Positions 10,235-21,120 of a stretch of 37,736 nt of DNA are shown here, in pieces. Both the position numbers and the translations under genes were made by a program. How positions within the stretch are numbered: the first letter of the stretch is position 1; each line of letters starts with the position of its first letter. Source of the stretch: Gnetum montanum (Eukaryota; Streptophyta; Gnetopsida; Gnetales; Gnetaceae); the NCBI GenBank assembly GCA_015680685.1, contig MNCI01001919.1, positions 221,066 to 258,801 on the forward strand, in the 5' to 3' direction. The notes beneath the pieces are model-generated. The model did not search any database, was not told where the DNA came from, and was given only the letters and a program-made list of their open reading frames with translations.

Positions 10235-13200
10235 CTACACCTTATGGTCTGCCTCCCTTAGTAGCACCCACTGTAAATATTCCACAAGTACAACCTTCGA
10301 TCACTCAACAATCATCATTCCTACCAACCATACAGCAGTCTAACTGGTATGGCACTCAAAATAGCCAACCTACTACTCCACCAAGTGCCCAAGAATGGGC
10401 CGAAGCCAAAAAGATGATGCAAGAGCTCACTGACAAGGTAAAACGCCTCAAAACCACTAACAATGAAGAGCTTAAAGTGTTAGATTTTTACCAAGACAAT
10501 CCTATTAGCTCTTTGGTACCACCATTGACCTTGCCCAAAGAAGTTTATTTACCTCAATTAACCAAATACAGCAAGGAAGGATACCCCAATGCCCATCTAG
10601 TCACAGTTATACTAGAATGCTTGTTGCTTCAGGCATGACCCCATGCAATCTTGTGTGTGTTCGCCATGTCCCTCACTGGTAGAGCATTGGACTGGTACCA
10701 AGCCTTACCTCATAACTCCATATCCTCTTTGGAGGATCTCTTACACCAGTTCGTTACCAAGTTTAAATACAACTTGAAACCTGAAGCAACCTTGGAAAAT
10801 CTAATACATGTAAAACAAGCACCCCATGAACCTGTACAAAAATTTATCCAAAGATGGAGTGCTGCACTCAACCAACTTCATGAACCAATCCCAGAAACAT
10901 ACCTTCTTACGATCCTTAAGGGGGATGTGAATGATTTTGTCAAATCAAAACTGTACTATCTAAATGCATGCACTCTAAGCCAAGATTTTGTATAGATTAA
11001 AAACATAGAAGAGGCAGCCCAAAATAGCCATGACCCTGCTTACTTAGCCTTTAAAAATCAACACACTAAAAAAGACAAAGAAAAGGCTAAACCAACAGTA
11101 GCAGCAGTAGCGGAGACTCAACCTACCAACATGGGACAACAAGGCAGATCACCTACTACTCCCATTAACTATGAGAGGACCGCTCCTACACACACACTTG
11201 AATCATCTACCATGCAAGCTACTAACACAAGTCATGCACGTATGTTTGAGAGGAAAGACCCTGCTCAATACAAACTGCTCCCCATGAAGCCTTCCCAATT
11301 GTTAGACCAACTTTTGAAGGCTAGGGTCATTAAACACAAGTAGTTGTCCACATTAGCAACCCAGAGACATGACCAATTCTGTGAATTGGTCAAAAACCCA
11401 AGCTTAGCAACACCAAATGGGCCTCCTATTCTAGAAGGCTTTAGACTAGATCAATTTTGCGAGTACCATGAACAGAATGGGCATGGTACTGATTATTGTT
11501 TCACCCTCAAACAAGACATAAAATGTATGATTGATAGGGGTGAAATAAAATTTGACGATGCCAACCATGTTAAACCGCAGAATCAATCTATGGGCATATA
11601 TAAAGATCCCCTCAACACTAAGAAAGCTCCTTACATTATTAACACAATCCATATCGAAAATGAGCAAGGGATGCCCAGCAAACCTCTTGTGATTCATGTT
11701 CCTCCTACAGCGTCAACACCATCCCCACAATCTTCATATTCCACATACAATCCACCTACACCTACAAAACCATTCATCATTCGTGTACCCCCTACCAATG
11801 CAACCGCAAATGTGAAACCGCCTACCTAGCCCACTCCCTTTGTGGTTTGGGTGTCACTCGCGGTTACAACCACAGAGGTACCACCACAAAACTGACCAAC
11901 TCCCTTCATAATAAAGGTGCCCAAACACCCTGATCTTCAAACTCCTACTCCTTAACCCCAAACCAAACCGACCCCATTCTTCATCAAGGTGCCTCAATAC
12001 GCTGACACACAACCATCTCCAACTATTCAACCGCAACCCTGACCCACTCCATTCATAATCTGGGTCCCAAAACAACCCGATATTCAAGCTCCAACGATTC
12101 CCCCACGACCTTTGCAAGAATGTCTCACCGATAGACTTACCAAGGAACGGTTGGAAAAAGAACGTCAAAGTCTTGAATTGGGGCCACCGAAACCCACTCC
12201 CTTAAATATTGTGCCTATGGCCTCGACAACTGGCTAGCCAAGCATGAGTCATGAAAGAAAAAAGTTAGGAATGCCAGATGCATCAAACCCAACCGTCACA
12301 TTAGACCACACAAAATCTATTACATAAGAGATATAGTTGTTGGGTCCAATGGACCAAGTCTCAATGAGCATACCGAACAATAAAGACTTGGCCAGTGTCC
12401 TAACCTAGGTCACACAGGCGCTTAAACAAAAAAATACATCTTTAAGCTTGTATGACCTAATGATGACTTCTCAAGTTCATCATGAAGCCTTAGTACGCAT
12501 GTTAACATCGATCCCAGTTAGCGAAGACTTGCCTACAAATGAACCTTCCATTCATGCATTAATGTCTCCATATCAAGGATCAAGAGCCACATCACTAGGC
12601 TTCAACACGGATAACATAAAAATAGATGAAAAAATAGGAGGATTCACCACTGCACCCATGTTCATAACTATACAAGTAAATCAATTTAAAATACATAGGG
12701 TGCACGTAGATGATGGGGCAGCCACGAACATAGTACCATACCCCGTCATTGAATAGTTAGGGCTAACTAAATAAATCAAACCAACTTCCACGACATTCCT
12801 GAAATCGTTCAGTGGATCACGTGTAGTTGTCAAAGGAACACTAACTTTGGATTTCATAGCAGGGGACCGGTTCCCCACGTCAACTAAATTTGTAGTCGTA
12901 GACGATATGCCTATATTTAACTTGATATTGGGATGACCATGGTTAGCCCAACTAAAAGCGGTTTCCTCACCCATCCACCAAGAGATTCACTTACCCTATG
13001 AACTTGGTGAAATCATTATACATGGTGATGAGGCTATACCCAACACCTCTGCACATGTAGGCACAAACCAAGGCTTAGAGGTTGAAATCTATGAGACTAA
13101 ACAAGATGACATTACTCTCGAGCTTAAACAGGATGCCACACCCATTGAAAACCAAAGTGATAACCTATCTCCAAACCGTGATCCCTCAGAAGATATAGAA

Positions 13201-13380
13201 ACATTACAAAACATGGAAACATCAGAGCATGTTGACATAGGAGTTATTCCTCCAGATGTCTCATGGTCCGAATTATTGTTTAACATAATTAGCGAAGGAG
13301 ATGCAAAATATACAATTACACCGACATGCCTAACACACCATGTCAATCTGCGAAAATTAAAGAAGCTACTCAACTATTAA

Positions 13381-13542
13381 AACTACTACTCATCCAAAAT
13401 GATGTTAAACTAGTACTCGTCCGAAATGACGTTAAACTACTACTCGTCCGAAATGACGTTAAACTACTACTCGTCCGAAATGACGTTAAACTACAACTAT
13501 CCAAAAAAGACATTAAAATACCACCATGTCTGCAATGACATA
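13381..13542 (+). repeat. Six 27-bp repeats directly after the gag-protease stop
   Basis: Six units of exactly 27 bp start on the base after the TAA stop. The consensus joins AAACTACTACTCGTCC and GAAATGACGTT. The middle three units are nearly identical; the last two are worn. Further degenerate copies of 'ATGAC.TTAAACTA' continue to about 13720, and similar words occur after the pol stop (23310-23650). The unit is a multiple of three and could be translated on read-through, but its position after the stop argues for a role in RNA or DNA. Confidence 0.85.
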
Positions 13543-14094
13543 AAACTAGCCACGGTCAGAAATGGCCTGTTCATTTTAAAACCCACAAAAATAGTCTAAA
13601 CCTCCCTCATTTTCTTCTGTCCTGAAATGGCCTTAAACTAGAATGCCATTGCTAAAGTCTTTCATGACTTTAAACTGACAAGAATGGCCCAAAATGGCCC
13701 TAAACTAGAACAAGTTACATTTCCATTTCTTTAAGATTACATCCTTTGTTGCATGCATAGTTACATCCCTACTCTACCAATTATTATTCCCCCTACATTT
13801 CTTCTACATTTTTATCATTTTAGTTGCATTCACACTTATATTTACAAATAGTTAAAACAACAAAAAAAATATATAAAAAAAATATTTTGTGTTTATGCTT
13901 GTGTTTATCAAAAGTTTGGACAAAACGTAAAATAAAAAAAATTGAATAACATAAAAATAGCATAAAAATATATCAATGTATAAATGGATAATTTCAAATT
14001 TTTACATTGTATCACACGTTTTCTCTCATACAATCCACAAATTTCAAACAAAAAATAATAATAATAACTAAGTTAACAACAATAACAAGTTAAA
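13543..14094. other. Spacer between convergent gag-protease and antisense gene
   Basis: AT-rich, with decaying TAAACTAG words up to about 13720 and A-rich tracts from 13860 to 14090. No gene is seen. The 3' ends of gag-protease (plus) and the antisense gene (minus) face each other here, so poly(A) signals for the antisense transcript are expected on the minus strand. None is certain. Confidence 0.5.
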
Positions 14095-14328
14095 TTAAAC
14101 ATCAGTGCTAGGAGGGGCTTGATCCCCAAACTCATCTATATCATCAGCTCCCATCCCACTAGGGCCAGCCTCATCACCATTGCACCCCTTTCACAAAGAG
14201 AAAACAAAACAACAAAATGAGTAAACGCACAAAAAGAAAAAAATACAACAAACAGGTAAAAGAGAGCAAAGACTAAAGAGAAATGATGACTGAAAGCAAT
14301 AAAATAATACAAGCAATAAAATACTCAC

Positions 14329-15107
14329 AGGTGGGGAAGGCCTGAGATTAGCCTCTAGGCACCATAGAATCTCTTCTTTAGACACGCATGCCTAGTCCTT
14401 CTCAAGTCTCAGGTCGATGTTAGCCAAGGTTTTATGCTTGTCCACAGAAGACTAGGAGGGGTGCTCAAGAGAAAACATACTAGTTGAAGCTTCCCCAGAG
14501 GTAGTGGTAATGGATCTCTCAGGAGACCCCTCCACTTCTGTATATTCAACAAACTTCTCATAGGAAGAATGCAAACCTAACCCCTCCACGAACATCTCCA
14601 ACCGGTGACATTCCACTAATTCCTCTTTCAACCATTTTTTCTATTGATGCTTATGATCTTTCTGATCCTGGTCCCATTTACATACTTTAGATGTGAAGAA
14701 CTTCTAGTCATGGCACTTCCTATTTAATAAATCCATCTGGGCCCTCTGTTCAGCCAAATCTTGAATCACCTGCACCTTGCTATTCAAGCCTGTCCAATAA
14801 CATGCATAGGTGATCTTAGATTTATGCCATGTACTATCACCTACCAACCTAGCAGAGGCAAAATCATAACGGGCTTGTAATACATTCCTCTCCTCTGTCA
14901 CCTTCCCCAGATTTTCCTTCAATGATTGAATTTCAAGCCATAACTATTCAATTGAGCGCTTGCAGGTCCAGAGAGATCTAGCATTTGGGACAACGCAACC
15001 CGAAACCGCATCATAAATCCCTCTCTAGATCTGCTCAATGTCTCTGTGTAATTCTGGGAGACCATCAATATGGGTAGCCTCAGAAGGACTCCATTGAAGC
15101 TTTGCAT
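14329..15107 (-). pseudogene. Exon 6 of the antisense gene, coiled-coil tail
   Basis: 259 codons with six TAG stops. The middle part is a strongly helical, heptad-like charged region (EIQSLKENLGKVTEERNVL, then VQVIQDLAEQRAQMDLLNRK, then WLKEELVECHRLEMF), consistent with a coiled coil. An acidic, Ser/Thr-rich segment follows. The last exon (14187-14095) adds a short acidic tail (DEAGPSGMGADDIDEFGD). Coiled-coil ends suit multimer formation or protein binding; no function can be assigned. Confidence 0.6.
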
Positions 15108-15875
15108 CTACAAGTACAAACATTATGTAGATGAGCCAACTAGAGACCTCCAATAGGTACAAAAACGCAATGAACTCAGGAACTTAGTATAAAGTACACA
15201 CCTAATTCAGGATTAGCCTATCTCAGATGAGCAACAACATCATTGACGATGCCAGTAACAAAGTCTACTTTATTGGGCATCTCAGGCCATGGCCTCAATG
15301 GATCAGTGGATCTCGAACCTATATGAGAAGGCATCTAAACTAGGGCCTCAAACTATGATCCACCCACCTGAGATGCAGGTGCTTCAGGTACCTCAGCATC
15401 TATGTCTAATGTCAAGAAAATCCATGATAGTCAAAACAATGCATAAAACTAAGAAGATATAAAATACAAATCAAACTAACAAGACTTACCAAGCAATCCC
15501 TTGCTGGTTAGCTCAGGCAGATCACCAAGGTGTAGAGACCCATCAAAAACACCTTTCTCCTCGCTTGAGTGCTTAAGGGAATCTAAAGTCTCAGCAAGTG
15601 TAGCTTCCATGGTACTCATCCCATCCTCTTCCCACAAGATCATAATGGCCTCAACTGCTTCTTCCCTCATATCTTCCTCATCATTACACCCAGTGGTGAC
15701 TGTTTCAGGTTCACCCATTAGAGCTGATTCTTCCCTTTCCCTCTCGGGGGTATCCTCTGTTAACACCAACAAATCTAAAATTTAGCATGACATAATAGGC
15801 ATACATATTTAAGTAAATAAGTAAATTCAAAAAAGTGATAAAAAACACTTAAAGCAAAAATAATAAAATACTTAC

Positions 15876-16922
15876 CCACTCTTGGCAAGGTGAATCGAAT
15901 CTTCTTATTCCTCGGTGGCCTCACCTCTATGGCAAGATCTCTCATATGCTCACCTCTTCTCACCTTAGCCTTGGCCTTCTCAACAGTCTTCTGGATCAAG
16001 TGCTCAGCTCTCCTAACACTTTTGTGCAATGGGGATGGATCCAATCCTAGGCTATCATGCGAATGATGGGAACGACTGGTAGCTCCCCTTGTTGTGACAA
16101 AGACTAACTCCTCGATGCATTCAGGTGAATCTTGGCATCTGGTGGTGTTAAATAGGTGATAGATCCATGGGCAAGACAATTGTGAACGGTCCCGTAACAC
16201 ATAATGGGTATCTCCATAGACCACTAAGAACTCAGCAAACCTATGGAGATAGCCTGCAAAAAAGGAAAAGGTGAAGTGGGACCTAGCATCAACATTAGAG
16301 CGTAGCCTGATGATCTCTCCATGGAGACCCAATACAAGGAACTGCATCCAATTGTAACGCATACTAGTCTCTAAGACTGAACACATAACACGTGCAAACT
16401 CCACCCCAAAACTTCTTGCTTGGGAAAGAGACTTAGAAAATGCTTGAGCTCTAAAGAGCAGGTACAGAAAATTTACCTCCGCCAAGCGAGTATCATCCTG
16501 CATGGCGAAGCCCTTAGGACCTTGCGGTACACCTATCTAGTCTTCAAGTTCCTTGATCACACATCCCTCTCTAGTTCCCCTATCTACTGCCACCTTAACA
16601 TAATCTGCTGGCATGCCGAAGAGATCAAAAAAGAAATCGACAGTGAGGTGGAAGGACACCTTCACTCCCCAAACCCGTGTAGTAAAATAGGAGATGTTAT
16701 CGTTAAAAGAGTCAAAAATGGAAACTATTTCAGTCATGGGAATGTTGGGAGTCAAGGTAGTAAACAATTCTAGTAGGCCTACGTGGGTAAGACGGATGAT
16801 GATTAGTTCGGGTGCCTTCTTATGCAACCACCATTGCGACTCCTCTGTCTCTCCAAACTTCATACAGAGAGTAGCCTCAGTGCGCCCAAATATGAAGGTA
16901 ACCTCATCAAGGGGGACGACCT
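15876..16922 (-). pseudogene. Exon 3 of the antisense gene, core globular domain
   Basis: The longest exon, 349 codons with a single TAG. It contains the likely conserved core: TFIFGRTEATLCMKFGET, ESQWWLHKKAPELIIIRL, RVWGVKVSFHLTVDFFFDLFGMP, then an Arg-rich helical part and a basic end (RRGEHMRDLAIEVRPPRNKK). The 'V.F.....F..LFGMP' pattern loosely recalls domains of plant transposon-derived proteins that read 'V.FS...I..LLGLP'; this is an impression, not a match. It ends at a GTAAGT donor. Confidence 0.6.
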
Positions 16923-17846
16923 CTGTAGAAAAGATACAGAATACATTGAGTCAAAATTAAGAATATGATAAGAAATGATTTAATAAAATTGAAAATCAAG
17001 CCTGGAACACAATCGTTTACCACTAGCAAATGGAGTAGGTACACTTGCTGCAGGATCAATCGTTTGAGGAAAAATGGGCCCATCAGGAGACCAATCCTCA
17101 TGTAGCCAACCGTGAACTTGATAATGCTCAAAGCCCCTAGAGAACTACCTAGGGTAATTGAAAATATCATCCTTGGTCTGGTCTAGCACCACAGCACGAA
17201 GTGTGGGGTCCATCATAAATGCCTCCAAGGCTTGGCATGCTATGGCAAGTCCATTATCATCCTCATGCAATCCATGCTTAGCAAAATGGTGCCTACAAAA
17301 AAAGGAGTATTCACATGTAAAAAATGATTATAATGCTAAGAGAACCAAAGATAGTACATGTATAAAAAGAGCATACTTATCTACTCGGTATACTATTCCA
17401 GGTGAATTTTGGAACAGTGTATGTACATGGCAAGCTAGAAACATTGTGCTACTGCTGTTGTAATGGCTGCAAGATGGTAATCCCCACACACGAGCTAGAG
17501 AGCATGTAGATCTAGGGCCTTCAAGAACACCTCCCTTGACTACATATAGCCCCTCATCTATGTCCACGATGAAAGCTAACACACCTCATGTTGAGCAGGC
17601 CAACATGGTCTCAACAATATCACGAGTCAACTGCTCACTCAAATGGGACCATATGGTAACGCTGAAATTCTGAAGAATAAATGATAAAAAGGCACCAACA
17701 TTTGAATGAAACCATATTACATGCACCCCAATTTTCATGTCATAACTACACATTTTTTTTTCTAAAGGGCCGAACCAAGATAGCACACCAACAAGTTCAA
17801 CCACAAGGAGAAAAGGCTTAGGCCCCCTGCATAGAGCCAAAAACAT

Positions 17847-19890
17847 AAGTAACTTAAAACATGTAAAACCTATAAACTAAAAAATAAGAAAATAAAACCC
17901 AACAAGTAATTAACATTCAACATGCACACAAGTTCACCCCTTGGGACAAGAACTCCAATACTTGTTTGGTGCATTTAACGCTCAATGGGGAACATTGCAA
18001 TTTGCTAAGAAACATCATTTAAAAGAAAATGCTTACAAAAAATCACAATAATGGTTCAAGTTATCAAAAATCATCACATCCGCAAGTAGGAAGTATCACA
18101 TAGTTTACACTATTTTAAAATCTTGCAGCTCACACTGCGCATAAAAGGAACTCACGCATGGTAAATCAATTGTGTTGCAACTGGAGATGGTGGTAATCCA
18201 TGATAAAGGTAACTCATGCTGCAGAAAGGTAACTCACGCACCAAGAGGGTAACTCACACTGTAGAAAGGTAACTCATGCTATGGGAGGGTTACTCACATT
18301 GTAGGGAAGGTTACTCACACTGCAGAAAGGCTACTCAAGTTGCAGGAGGGTTACTCACGCCACAGAAGAAACTGTCAACGCAGTAACTGTAACTAAAGAC
18401 AACAAGCTACGCTGCAAGGTAGCCACTAACGCTGCCAATAATAGTTCACCAAGCCAAAACAAACCCTCACATTATAACAAGGACAACCACTAACGCTGCC
18501 CTTGTCCACAATTGATTCACTTACCCTGGAAAATTAGATACAGTTACCCATGATGAAAAGAGGAAAAACATTAAGTAATCACACTCCAAATTAGTGACGC
18601 ACACGCTCACACCATATTTTGGAGGCCAATAACTCATACTGGAGACACAGCCCTACAACTAACATTGGCGAGGTGGCCTTGCGATTTATGTTACAGTAAA
18701 TAGTAATTTAAAATCCTCGTTCTCCCAACCCAAAATGTAGGCAACAATACCCAAAATGTGGCAGTTCCTACAACTCACACTGCCTATGGACATGCCCCAT
18801 GTTGCTCATGCTAGACCAGAATCAACAGTAGGAATCAAAATAGTGGCCCTAAATTTAAAAAAAATGAAACAAAAATGCATCAAAACATAACAAAAAACAT
18901 ATCAACACTGCAACAAAACTGCACTAAAACATGATTGTTTTAGGGCCACTCATGCTACAATTTTAGGGCCACTCACACTACAATTACGAATAAAAACAAA
19001 ACATAAACACCCTGGAACATAGGGAGAAAACATGATCACGCTCAACACAACCGAAAATTGCCCACAAAAACTAGAAATCTGTGGATCCCATAACTCACAC
19101 TACCACTCATTGATGTTACGCCACACAAAACAAAAAAAAGAATAGAAAAAGAATGGAGGGAATAAACCTATGCAAGGCTCCAACCCACAAAGAAATCCTA
19201 CACTATGGAAGGCATTGGATCAATTCCTCGCTCTCCTCCACAAATTCCAAGCTTTCCTGCTTCTTCCCCTTTCCTCATTCCTACTTTCCCTTACCCTTCA
19301 TCCTGTTGCTCACGCTGTCCGCCCTGCCCTATTTCCCATGCTATTTTGCCTACCCTGTTACTCACGCTGCTATGCACGCCCTGTAACTCATGCTACACTA
19401 TGCACCCAGTTAGTCATGTTGCCAACACTAACTCATGCTACTCCCTTTTAAATTCCTTTGGCACGCCTGATTTAGTTTAGTTCACCTTATTTTCCTTCTC
19501 TTCTATTTTTCTTTGTTGTGCCTTTTATTTATTTATTTTATTTTATTTTATTTAGTACTCACTTTTTTTCCATTTTTCATGTTCTCAAGATAATTTTCTT
19601 TTTATTAATGAAGGCAAAAAAACAAAAAATAACATGAAGACTAAAAATCTATGAAACTATGAACATCATTACACTATTATTTACATGAAACATGAATACC
19701 ATGGATGGCCCGGTATGGCCTAAAACTTCCATTACATTTCATAATTTTGTTAGACTAATCATGCAAAACTCATCTACACTTAAACCTTCCTCATCAAAAA
19801 AATGTTGTTTAAATTGGTAGGAATAAGCATATGGATAACAAGAACCTCTTTTCAACATTTTCTATCCATGGACCACATGGGGCCATTCAA
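17847..19890. other. Spacer upstream of the antisense gene and of RT
   Basis: No coding frame. The segment is rich in the word CTCACGCTG and its CG-decayed forms, in an ordered array (18205-18365) and scattered to 19440. Relative to the antisense gene it is the upstream region and should hold its promoter. Relative to pol it would be the 3' part of a sense intron. (TTTA)n-like sequence at 19530-19555. Confidence 0.55.
18205..18365 (+). repeat. Eight 20-bp repeats in the spacer
   Basis: Eight units with the pattern AAAGGTAACTCACGCTGCAG, seven of 20 bp and one of 21 bp. Variation alternates AAAGG/GAGGG and CACGC/CATGC/CACAC. The CTCACGCTG core is the word of the 34-bp leader array, but the unit around it differs, so the arrays arose separately around a shared core. 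Confidence 0.8.
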
Positions 19891-20199
19891 TGAGAAGTCA
19901 ACCTAGAATCCATTGATCTAGATTCATCATCAATTTATGACAATTTCGTGGCATCCACTCAAGGAAAATCAAACTGCTTTGAGGATATGACTAAAACTTT
20001 GGACTTAGAAGCTGACAACATCATTGAGGATCACCTCATCAAAGTCCCCATCACCATGTTTAGTGCTGAGATTAAAACATTAAAACTAAGTACTCTACTA
20101 AATCCACAAACTACCAATGACATTACATAAGTGCTGAAGAATAATATCAAAACATTTGCTTGGTCATATACTGATATGCTAGGACTGGACCCACGCATC

Positions 20200-20960
20200 A
20201 TCTAGCATAACATCATCCTTGATAAAAAACTTAGACCAGTAAAGCAAAAGGCATGCAAGGTTAGGCCTAAGGTAGCGTTGGCAGTCTGTAACAAAATCAC
20301 AAAGCTCTATTAGGCTGGTTTCATCTGAGCTATCGGCTATGTCAATTGGGTATCCAACATTGTTGTAGTCCCTAAGAAGAATGGCAGCACTGGCATATGT
20401 ATTGACTTTCGTGATCTCAAAGTAGCCACTATAAAGGATGACTTCCTGCTACCCAGTATTGATCAACTCGTTGACTCAACCGCTGGGCAAGCATTGTTGT
20501 CCTTTATGGATGAATTCTCGGGATACAACCAAATCAAGATCAACCCAGAACACCAACTCAGGACGACATTCATGACGGCTTGGGGCATGTTCTGTTATAC
20601 AATGATGTCATTCGGTCTCAAAAACGTGGATGCCACATACCAATGGGAAATGACATATATATTTAGTAATTACATGCTCGATTCACTCAATGATTATGTA
20701 GACGACATTGCATTCAATTCCAAAACAACCGAACAACATGCAAAGCACCTAGACTTGGTACTCAAACGTTGTCTCATATACGATCTTAGGCTTAACCCAA
20801 AGAAATGCATCTTTGGGGTTAAGATGGAAAAAATGCTTGGCTTCATAGTCTCCAAAACAGGTATACAAGTAGACCCCGATAAGGTTAAAGCAATAACTAG
20901 TATGCAACCACCTAGGAACCTTACCGAATTATGTGGTCTGCAAGGTAGACTGTAATTCAT
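20200..20960 (+). pseudogene. Reverse transcriptase domain of element 1
   Basis: Contains VVVPKKNGSTGICIDFRDL, the first palm Asp in FMDEFSGYNQI (Asp codon 20506), then FGLKNVDATYQ, the catalytic YVDD (20695-20706), and GFIVSKTGIQVDPDKV. All three catalytic aspartates survive. Nonsense codons lie just upstream of the palm (around 20205, 20310, 20325) and at 20953. Confidence 0.88.
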
Positions 20961-21120
20961 CATATGCTTTATCGTGAAGCTAACTAATAAGCTGAAACCC
21001 ATGCAATATTTTCTGCAAAAGAACGTTCATTTTCAATGGACTCAACAGTGCCAAGAAGCCTTTGAAAACATAAAAATGGAGTTGGCTCAACTACCAATAG
21101 TTCATCCCCTGCAAAGAAAT

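Larger units (their letters stand above)
9332..13380 (+). pseudogene. gag-pro: gag-protease polyprotein of element 1, disabled
   Basis: One frame runs from ATG 9332 to TAA 13378, about 1,350 codons, with nonsense codons and two local frame changes (near 9900 and 10600-10650). N-terminal part: a Pro/Gln-rich region with 16 consecutive C (10039-10054) and (AAC)7. Capsid core (about 10500-11000): LPKEVYLPQLTKY, then FAMSLTGRALDWYQALPHNS and QAPHEPVQKFIQRW. A zinc-knuckle-like motif C-X2-H-X4-H-X4-C lies at 11458-11499, as in Tat gags. Five Pro-rich repeats built on PTPFII.VP span about 11680-12110. Protease: VDDGAATNIVP (12706 on), the retropepsin Asp within D-D-G-A, then ILG-stop-PWL (12925-12945), where TGA replaces an expected Arg CGA. 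It would build the particle and cleave the polyprotein. Start chosen as the first ATG of the continuous frame. Confidence 0.82.
14095..17669 (-). pseudogene. Seven-exon antisense gene inside element 1 (unknown protein)
   Basis: Exons on the minus strand, from 5' to 3': 17669-17377, 17292-17021, 16922-15876, 15756-15490, 15405-15202, 15107-14329, 14187-14095 (TAA at 14097-14095). The introns are 84, 98, 119, 84, 94 and 141 bp, every one GT-AG with a pyrimidine-rich 3' end. Donors such as GTAAGT (twice) and GTGAGT are near consensus. The coding phase carries across all six junctions, giving about 980 codons. Twelve in-frame stops occur: TGA once in exon 1, and TAG in exons 2 (1), 3 (1), 5 (3) and 6 (6). 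The gene was once functional but this copy is dead. The family is not recognised. Extra, often antisense, ORFs are known in Tat elements, some related to plant mobile-domain proteins, and this could be such a protein. The 5' end is uncertain: the frame is open up to ATG 17846, but a TTCTTCAG acceptor just before 17669 suggests a further upstream exon. Confidence 0.78.

Noticed and set aside
11446-12168. Minus-strand frames of 83 and 104 codons opposite gag
   Set aside because: Shadows of the gag zinc-knuckle and Pro-rich region on the plus strand.
15501-15785. Plus-strand 94-codon frame opposite exon 4 of the antisense gene
   Set aside because: Mirror of a real minus-strand exon; Ser-rich composition is the complement of its acidic codons.
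16420-16960. Plus-strand frames opposite exon 3
   Set aside because: Shadows of the antisense exon, which has splice sites and a consistent phase.
19153-19480. Three overlapping plus-strand frames rich in Pro, Ser and Cys
   Set aside because: They read the CTCACGCTG-word repeats in all frames at once, which indicates repeat composition rather than coding.
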